Assembly (NCBI GenBank): GCA_964470825.1
Contig: CAYYEF010000005.1
Coordinates: forward strand, 1-29,593
DNA from: CAYYEF01 sp964470825
GTDB lineage: Bacteria; Patescibacteriota; Minisyncoccia; Phycocordibacterales; JAACPR01
Direction: 5' to 3'
Length of the DNA stretch: 29,593 nucleotides
Both the position numbers and the translations under genes were made by a program. The notes under the pieces are model-generated. The model was given only the letters and a program-made list of their open reading frames with translations. It did no database searches and was not told where the DNA came from. Below, in pieces: positions 25,735-29,593 of the stretch (positions are counted from its first letter, which is position 1; every line of letters starts with the position of its first letter).

Positions 25735-26685
25735 ATGGCTCAGTCTCAAATAGATAATCTTAAGCAAGAATTTTTGGAGTATGTAGAAATTGAAAAAGGT
25801 CGTAGTGTAAAAACAGTTAGAAACTACGATCATTACTTATCTCGTTTTTTTAAAGAACAAAAAATTAAGTCCCCTTCTGATATTTCAGATAGGTCTATTA
25901 GGGATTTCCGTCTATGGCTTAATCGTCAGGCTTCTAGTAAATATCAAAAAAATTCTAGTACGCTTAAAAAGCGTACTCAAAATTATTATTTGATTGCCTT
26001 GCGTTCTTTTTTAAAATTTCTTAATAAAAGAGGACATAAAACTATTTCTCCCGAGCAAATTGAATTAGCGAAAGTTGCTGAGCGTTCTCTTGATTTAATT
26101 TCTGCCGATGAGCTTAATCGTCTTTTAGATGCCCCTAATAAGGCTTCCGGTGAAGATCTGAAAATTCTTAGAGATAAAGCCATCCTAGAACTTTTATTTT
26201 CTACAGGTCTTCGTGTTTCTGAACTTTGTTCAATAGATCGTGACTTGGATTTAACTCGTGATGAATTTGCTATTCGTGGTAAGGGTGACAAAGTTAGAGT
26301 TGTTTTTCTTTCTGATGAAGCAAAAAAATCCCTGACAGATTATTTAGAAAAAAGAGATGATATGGATGAAGCAATGTTTGTTCAAGTTGCTAGTAAAGCG
26401 GGAAATGATGTTTTAAAAAAACAAGAATCAATTCGTCTTACAACACGTTCTGTAGAGAGAATAGTAAAATATTATGCTACAAAGGCTGGAATTACTAAAA
26501 AAGTTACTCCTCACGTAATTAGACACAGTTTCGCTACAGACCTCCTCTCAAATGGTGCAGATCTTAGGTCTGTACAAGCACTGCTCGGTCACGCCAATAT
26601 TACAACTACCCAAGTTTATACTCATGTTACCGATAAGCACTTGAGGGATATACATAAAAAATTTCACAGTAAAAGAAAAAATTAA
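25735..26685 (+). CDS. xer: Tyrosine recombinase, XerC/XerD type
   Basis: The 316-residue protein has an N-terminal SAM-like core-binding domain (about 1-110: FLEYVEIEKGRSVKTVRNYDHYLSRF). The catalytic domain carries the full R-K-H-R-H-Y set: Arg in STGLRVSELCSI, Lys in GKGDKVRVVFL, HVIRHSFATDLL, LGHANITTTQVYTHV. Its length and close match to Xer suggest the chromosome-dimer resolvase rather than a phage integrase. No attachment site or other integrase cargo is evident nearby. TGT-TAAAAT (25720-25728) ends 6 nt before the ATG, so the mRNA should be leaderless. Confidence 0.93.
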   Translation: MAQSQIDNLKQEFLEYVEIEKGRSVKTVRNYDHYLSRFFKEQKIKSPSDISDRSIRDFRLWLNRQASSKYQKNSSTLKKRTQNYYLIALRSFLKFLNKRGHKTISPEQIELAKVAERSLDLISADELNRLLDAPNKASGEDLKILRDKAILELLFSTGLRVSELCSIDRDLDLTRDEFAIRGKGDKVRVVFLSDEAKKSLTDYLEKRDDMDEAMFVQVASKAGNDVLKKQESIRLTTRSVERIVKYYATKAGITKKVTPHVIRHSFATDLLSNGADLRSVQALLGHANITTTQVYTHVTDKHLRDIHKKFHSKRKN

Positions 26686-26707
26686 TATTTTAATTATAAA
26701 AATAAAA

Positions 26708-26740
26708 ATCGGTTGAGTACTTGGATACTCAACCGATCGG
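26708..26740. terminator. Strong bidirectional terminator between xer and the 26743 gene
   Basis: A perfect 12-bp stem (26708-26719 with 26726-26737) with a 6-nt loop CTTGGA is flanked by A-rich sequence on the left and T-rich sequence on the right. It can therefore end transcription of both convergent genes. Confidence 0.82.
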
Positions 26741-26742
26741 TT

Positions 26743-27060
26743 TTATTTTACAAGCTCAAATCGTGTGAGGGTTTCTTTTTTAGGCTCCCTATTGATTTCG
26801 CGGACAATATCGTCCGCAATTTGCTGAGATTTTGCAATCACCAGCCCTGTTTTGAGGCCGTAGGCCATCCCGACCCCAGAAGGGATTCTTCCTCCAAGAG
26901 TGCGCATTGAGCCAGAGATCAGATAGAATTCACCTTTCTCGGCAAGTTCATGAACTTCCGGGGAGTTGAAAAATATCGGCTCTTGTTTCCTTTCGGATCT
27001 CATATCGAAGATTGCTCTCTCGATATTTTCGATTTCTTGTTCTTGTTTTTCTGTTTTCAC
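26743..27060 (-). CDS. Small soluble orphan protein, unknown function, higher G+C
   Basis: The 105-residue product starts at GTG (27060), with GAGG 8 nt upstream as ribosome-binding site. It has a charged N-terminal helix (MKTEKQEQEIENIERAIFDM), then GEFYLISGSMRTLGGRIPSGVGMAYGLKTGLVIA, and a second helical end. No signal peptide, membrane segment or known motif is seen. By eye G+C is about 45-50%, against roughly 30-35% in the neighbours, suggesting recent acquisition or unusual selection. An internal inverted repeat lies at 26800-26817. The function is not recognisable. Confidence 0.6.
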   Translation of the reverse strand: MKTEKQEQEIENIERAIFDMRSERKQEPIFFNSPEVHELAEKGEFYLISGSMRTLGGRIPSGVGMAYGLKTGLVIAKSQQIADDIVREINREPKKETLTRFELVK

Positions 27061-27198
27061 TTATTTTGCCTCGTTATCAGAGGACTTTCTTAAGGTTCTT
27101 ATCCAGCTTCTGTTCCTGCTTCATAAAATGAAGAGGAGCTAGATATTTATTAATTTATATAATATTTTAAAAAAAAGTCAAATAATTTAATTTAAATA

Positions 27199-27226
27199 AA
27201 ATGCGCTGTTTTTAAGCAGCGCATTT
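27199..27226 (-). terminator. Rho-independent terminator of the 27227-27431 gene
   Basis: A perfect 10-bp stem (27217-27226 with 27199-27208), G/C-rich in its core (GCGCTG), overlaps the stop codon. On the minus strand it is followed by TTTATTTAAATT. Confidence 0.72.
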
Positions 27227-27431
27227 AAAGTTTGTCATCATTTAATTTTTTTTCGAATTCTTGGATTTTCTTGAATAGATCTTCCACTACCCTGCTTCCT
27301 GGTCTGTGTCCTGGTTTTATATAATTCATTTCAACCAGCCATTCAACAAAATCCTTTTCTTTTTTAGTATTCCACTTAACCTCCTCTCTGAGTCGGCGAA
27401 GTGTGACATCTAAGTTATCTAACTGTGCCAT
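27225..27431 (-). CDS. Small charged orphan protein with a strong Shine-Dalgarno
   Basis: The 68-residue product is entirely soluble and helical in appearance (LDNLDVTLRRLREEVKWNTKKEKDFVEWL... then RVVEDLFKKIQEFEKKL). I use the ATG at 27431 because AAAGGAGGTGA lies 8 nt upstream at ideal spacing; the in-frame GTG at 27440 lies inside that ribosome-binding site. No family is recognised. It sits upstream of the small gene at 26743 on the same strand, but a terminator and 164 bp separate them. It is divergent from exonuclease III. Confidence 0.62.
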   Translation of the reverse strand: MAQLDNLDVTLRRLREEVKWNTKKEKDFVEWLVEMNYIKPGHRPGSRVVEDLFKKIQEFEKKLNDDKL

Positions 27432-27436
27432 ACTGC

Positions 27437-27447
27437 TCACCTCCTTT
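27437..27447 (-). promoter_or_regulatory. Perfect Shine-Dalgarno, the only one seen in the window
   Basis: AAAGGAGGTGA matches the 3' end of canonical bacterial 16S rRNA across the whole element and is spaced 8 nt (counted from AGGAGG) from the ATG at 27431. It decides the start of that gene and shows that the organism, or the donor of this gene, uses anti-SD pairing. Confidence 0.85.
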
Positions 27448-27513
27448 GGTTTGTTGTTTTGTGTACAATTTACCTACCTTTCATAAGCCTGACACTATGT
27501 TATATTATTGTCA

Positions 27514-28293
27514 ATGAAAATCATTTCTTGGAATGTGAATGGTATTAGGGCTTTTTATAAAAAAGGACAATTTAATTGGTTGGTTTCTCAGAACTTAGAT
27601 ATTTTTTGTTTACAAGAAACTAAGGCCTTACCAGAACAGCTTGGCGAAGATATTAAAAATCCTAAGGGCTATACTTCTTTTTTTGATTGGTCCAAAGAGA
27701 GAAAGGGTTATAGTGGCACTGCTTTTTATGTAAAGAATGAGGTTTTGAATAAAGTAAAAATTTTTAAAATAACAACAGGATTGGGGATAAAAGATTTAGA
27801 TCAAGAAGGTCGTCAAATCAATCTTTTTTTGGATAAAATGGTTTACATAAATTGCTACTTTCCTAATGGTGGTGGTGCTATTTCTAGACAAATATATAAA
27901 CAAAGATATTATGATGAATTCTTAAAATACATTAAAAAACTTGAAAAAAAGGGTTTCGGTGTTGTTTTTACAGGAGATATTAATACAGCACATAATGAAA
28001 TTGATATAGCTAGACCAAAGGAGAATGAAAATGAAGTTGGTTTCTTGCCAGAAGAAAGAATGTGGCTTGATGAAGTTAAAGATTCTGGTTTTGTTGATAC
28101 TTTCAGAGAGCTAAATAAAAACAAAGTTCAATATTCTTGGTGGGATCAAAAGACTCGTGCCAGAGAAAGAAATGTTGGTTGGAGGATTGATTATTTTTTT
28201 GTTAGTAAAAATTTAAAAAATAAAATTAAAAAAGCAGAAATTTTTGATCAGGTTTTAGGGAGTGATCATGCACCAATTTTTTTAGAAATTTAA
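27514..28293 (+). CDS. xthA: Exonuclease III / AP endonuclease (XthA/ExoA)
   Basis: The product is 259 residues from the ATG at 27514. All exonuclease-endonuclease-phosphatase motifs are intact: ISWNVNGIRA, FCLQETKA, GYSGTAFY, GDINTAHNEIDIARPK, YSWWD, GWRIDYFFVS and GSDHAPIFLEI. It cuts 5' of abasic sites in base-excision repair and has 3'-5' exonuclease activity. A TTG 6 nt upstream is in frame, but I prefer the ATG because TGT-TATATT (27498-27506) ends 7 nt before it, giving a leaderless message. Confidence 0.96.
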   Translation: MKIISWNVNGIRAFYKKGQFNWLVSQNLDIFCLQETKALPEQLGEDIKNPKGYTSFFDWSKERKGYSGTAFYVKNEVLNKVKIFKITTGLGIKDLDQEGRQINLFLDKMVYINCYFPNGGGAISRQIYKQRYYDEFLKYIKKLEKKGFGVVFTGDINTAHNEIDIARPKENENEVGFLPEERMWLDEVKDSGFVDTFRELNKNKVQYSWWDQKTRARERNVGWRIDYFFVSKNLKNKIKKAEIFDQVLGSDHAPIFLEI

Positions 28294-28308
28294 TTAAGGC
28301 TTTTAAAT

Positions 28309-28387
28309 AAAGGACATTTTTCTTTAAAATATAAGTGTCTTTTATAAAAGACACTTATCCACATGTTTGTCCTTTACAATGTCCTTT
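28309..28387. repeat. Cluster of five TGTCYTTT motifs, operator-like
   Basis: The motif occurs at 28309-28316 (minus), 28336-28343 (plus), 28346-28353 (minus), 28368-28375 (plus) and 28380-28387 (plus). The central pair forms a 28-bp perfect palindrome at 28331-28358. The last two are 10-bp direct repeats (TGTCCTTTAC) with a 12-bp period that overlap the -35 and spacer of the promoter. The arrangement looks like regulator binding sites, but no cognate regulator is known. Confidence 0.6.
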
Positions 28388-28401
28388 ACTAGGAATATTA
28401 T
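28373..28401 (+). promoter_or_regulatory. Sigma70-type promoter within the motif cluster
   Basis: TTTACA (28373-28378) and TATTAT (28396-28401) are separated by 17 bp, each one mismatch from consensus. A start near 28408 is predicted, with no coding sequence downstream before the terminator. Confidence 0.5.
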
Positions 28402-28583
28402 TAGTGCAGGTTCGAACATTATGAGTTCTTTGAAATAGTCGCCAGACGCGCATATTAGTTATTTAAAACTTTTTATTTAAGCGGTGTTCATGGCGGCGGA
28501 GACAAAACTGTCTATTAGCCAAATCGAAGGGTGATTCATAATTTCTCAACTAAAAATTAAATATTGCTCCCCAACCCATAAAA

Positions 28584-28622
28584 CCCACTTTGTTCGCTCG
28601 TTCGCTCCCACTTTGTTCGCTC
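28584..28622. repeat. 16-bp direct repeat (CCCACTTTGTTCGCTC) x2, period 23
   Basis: Copies lie at 28584-28599 and 28607-28622 with the intervening GTTCGCT repeating the unit's end. This kind of low-complexity TTCGCTC repeat may be dispersed elsewhere in the genome, which cannot be tested here. Confidence 0.7.
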
Positions 28623-28638
28623 ATTTAACCCAATCTCG

Positions 28639-28659
28639 ACGGCCGGTAGGCGGTTTTTT
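28639..28659 (+). terminator. Terminator-like hairpin with T-run
   Basis: ACGGCC, GGTA loop and GGCGGT form a short stem with one mismatch, followed immediately by six T (28654-28659). The stem is short, so strength is uncertain, but the layout is that of an intrinsic terminator on the plus strand. Confidence 0.45.
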
Positions 28660-28682
28660 CATTTATTTAATAAGTATTAAAT

Positions 28683-29593
28683 TTATTTAACTCCTCTTTT
28701 GCCGCGTATCTCTTTAACTTCAGCTTCCTGAGCTTCTTTTTTAGCCTCTTTACCTGTTTCACCAAGTGCTTTTAACGCTTCAATTTCTAATTCAGCCAAT
28801 TTCTCTGCTCGTTTCACAAGAAACGCCTCAGTATTTTTCTCTGGATTATCTAAAACTTCTTCTAATAGCGCATGCAAAATATACCCAATTTTTGGACCAG
28901 GTGTCATTTTTAAATCATTTATTAAAATATTGCCATTAATTTTTAACATTGTTACATCTATAGGGTCTGACATTACTTCGTCTAGCATAGCCTCGAACTT
29001 GCGCAGTCTATATGGCTCTTCTTTTGGTCTACCAGAACCAATTCGATCACATTTACGTAAATCCATTAAATCCCAGATATTTTCTTTTCCAACATTTTTA
29101 ATTAGGCGACGAACTGCAGAAGGTGTAATTTCCTGAGTATCAGAGAAAAACATGTGCCATCTGACTAAATTTGTTGATTTCTCTATAATTTCTTTTGAAA
29201 AATTAAGATTTGAAAGTGTTTCACGTGCAACCTTGGCTCCAACCACGTCGTGACCGTAAAATGTTGTTTTACCCCCCACTTCTCTCTTGGTGTGTGGTTT
29301 CGCAATATCGTGAAACAAAGCGGCTAACCTAACAATTAGGCTTAAATTCTTATCAGCCGCATGTTGCAGGGTTCTTAGGCTATGTTCCCAAACATCATAT
29401 AGGTGAGCTTGTTTATTTTGATTAACGCCAACCATATTTTCTAGTACGGGAGCGATAAACTCTAAAATACCAAGTTTTTGTGTCATCATAAGTCCAATCA
29501 TTGGGTTTTCTGACATAATAATCTTTGTGAATTCATCACGAATTCTTTCACGTGAAACGTTATTCATGAAACGTTTCATTTCAAATATGGCAT
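28683..29593 (-). CDS. cca: tRNA nucleotidyltransferase / poly(A) polymerase family, C-terminal part with HD domain (5' end outside window)
   Basis: About 303 residues are visible. The frame stays open to the right edge (AIFEMKRFMNN upstream of the internal Met), so the catalytic head domain is cut off. Seen here are the linker ...VSRERIRDEFTKIIMSENP typical of class II CCA-adding enzymes and an HD phosphohydrolase domain (HLYDVWEHSLRTL, ALFHDIAKPHTK, FYGHDVVGA). A helical region and a Lys/Glu/Ala-rich tail ending KEIRGKRGVK follow. The enzyme adds or repairs the CCA end of tRNAs. The C-terminal charged tail is longer than usual. Confidence 0.85.
   Translation of the reverse strand, partial: AIFEMKRFMNNVSRERIRDEFTKIIMSENPMIGLMMTQKLGILEFIAPVLENMVGVNQNKQAHLYDVWEHSLRTLQHAADKNLSLIVRLAALFHDIAKPHTKREVGGKTTFYGHDVVGAKVARETLSNLNFSKEIIEKSTNLVRWHMFFSDTQEITPSAVRRLIKNVGKENIWDLMDLRKCDRIGSGRPKEEPYRLRKFEAMLDEVMSDPIDVTMLKINGNILINDLKMTPGPKIGYILHALLEEVLDNPEKNTEAFLVKRAEKLAELEIEALKALGETGKEAKKEAQEAEVKEIRGKRGVK

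Larger units (their letters stand above)
28408..28660 (+). ncRNA. Candidate non-coding RNA, about 250 nt
   Basis: It is bounded by the promoter at 28373-28401 and by a terminator-like end. The interior has G/C-rich patches (GTCGCCAGACGCGC, CATGGCGGCGGAGAC) unlike the surrounding AT-rich spacers. It also carries a 16-bp direct repeat CCCACTTTGTTCGCTC near the 3' end. I do not see hallmarks of tmRNA, RNase P RNA, SRP RNA or a tRNA. The RNA is inferred; its identity is unknown. Confidence 0.35.
28294..28682. other. 389-bp non-coding interval between xthA and cca
   Basis: No convincing protein-coding gene is present. The interval contains a cluster of TGTCYTTT motifs (28309-28387), including a 28-bp perfect palindrome (28331-28358). 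It also has a consensus-like plus-strand promoter (28373-28401), a candidate ncRNA (about 28408-28660), a 16-bp direct repeat (28584-28599 and 28607-28622) and a terminator-like hairpin. Confidence 0.7.

Noticed and set aside
25735..26685. Tyrosine recombinase considered as the integrase of a mobile element
   Set aside because: It matches the Xer housekeeping type, and no attachment repeats, tRNA gene or mobile cargo are seen around it.
27077..27124. 15-codon minus-strand frame (MKQEQKLDKNLKKVL) upstream of the 27060 gene, a possible leader peptide
   Set aside because: It has no ribosome-binding site and no well-placed -10. The length is within chance expectation and there is no attenuator structure after it.
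28404..28424. GGTTCGAAC resembling a tRNA T-loop
   Set aside because: Flanking bases do not form the 5-bp T-stem, and no acceptor, anticodon or D-arm can be built around it.
28355..28453. 32-residue minus-strand frame MRVWRLFQRTHNVRTCTNN... with a TTAAAT 7 nt before its ATG
   Set aside because: It is antisense to the promoter and motif cluster, and its Cys/Lys/Gly-rich end is produced by the repeated TGTCCTTTAC motifs. It is short and unlike any known protein, so coding is not supported, although it cannot be excluded.
28584..28622. Short direct repeats considered as a CRISPR array
   Set aside because: Only two copies with a 7-nt interval that itself repeats part of the unit; there are no spacers and no cas genes.

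Overview
The window is AT-rich bacterial chromosomal DNA that most likely comes from a member of the Candidate Phyla Radiation (Patescibacteria). Three things point that way: a PrgI/VirB4/TrbL-type secretion locus surrounded by proteins I cannot assign, very short intergenic spaces, and almost no Shine-Dalgarno sequences. The phylum is inferred from gene style, since no rRNA is present. The sequence contains one 100-N scaffold gap (13788-13887), and genes run off both ends (dnaN at the left, cca at the right).

Layout. (1) 1-3586 is a classical replication-origin neighbourhood. dnaN and dnaA lie on the minus strand, separated by an AT-rich spacer with DnaA boxes, and rpmH-rnpA-yidC run divergently on the plus strand. 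(2) 3583-16127 is a 12.5-kb minus-strand locus for a type IV secretion-like envelope machine. Read in the direction of transcription it encodes a Ca-binding-repeat membrane protein, a secreted protein, a TrbL/VirB6-like channel protein, a soluble protein, a PrgI-family protein, an ATPase-less VirB4 N-domain protein, the VirB4 ATPase, a small membrane protein, a secreted beta-rich protein, two VirB2-like pilins each fused to a different putative peptidoglycan-cleaving domain, and a membrane-anchored beta-propeller. The two pilin fusions share a 346-bp stretch that is identical base for base. No relaxase or VirD4 coupling protein is visible. (3) 16176-21596 holds a peptidoglycan-binding/IPT protein, a small envelope protein, rsmA, a UvrD/PcrA helicase and a LysM-M23 peptidase. 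(4) 21599-26685 holds comM/yifB, a DksA-like protein with an altered zinc finger, a membrane protein, a NYN nuclease-like protein, rpsO and a Xer-type recombinase. (5) 26743-27431 holds two small orphan genes with real ribosome-binding sites and, for the first, a higher G+C content. (6) 27514-29593 holds exonuclease III, a 389-bp non-coding interval with a promoter, a motif cluster and a terminator (candidate ncRNA), and the 3' part of a tRNA nucleotidyltransferase.

Two system-level signals stand out. First, at least 17 genes have a -10 hexamer, usually with an extended TGn, ending only 6-9 nt before the start codon. This implies mostly leaderless mRNAs, with the perfect Shine-Dalgarno at 27437-27447 as the exception. 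Second, the paired pilin-hydrolase genes look like a modular system: one exported membrane scaffold carrying interchangeable cell-wall-cutting heads.
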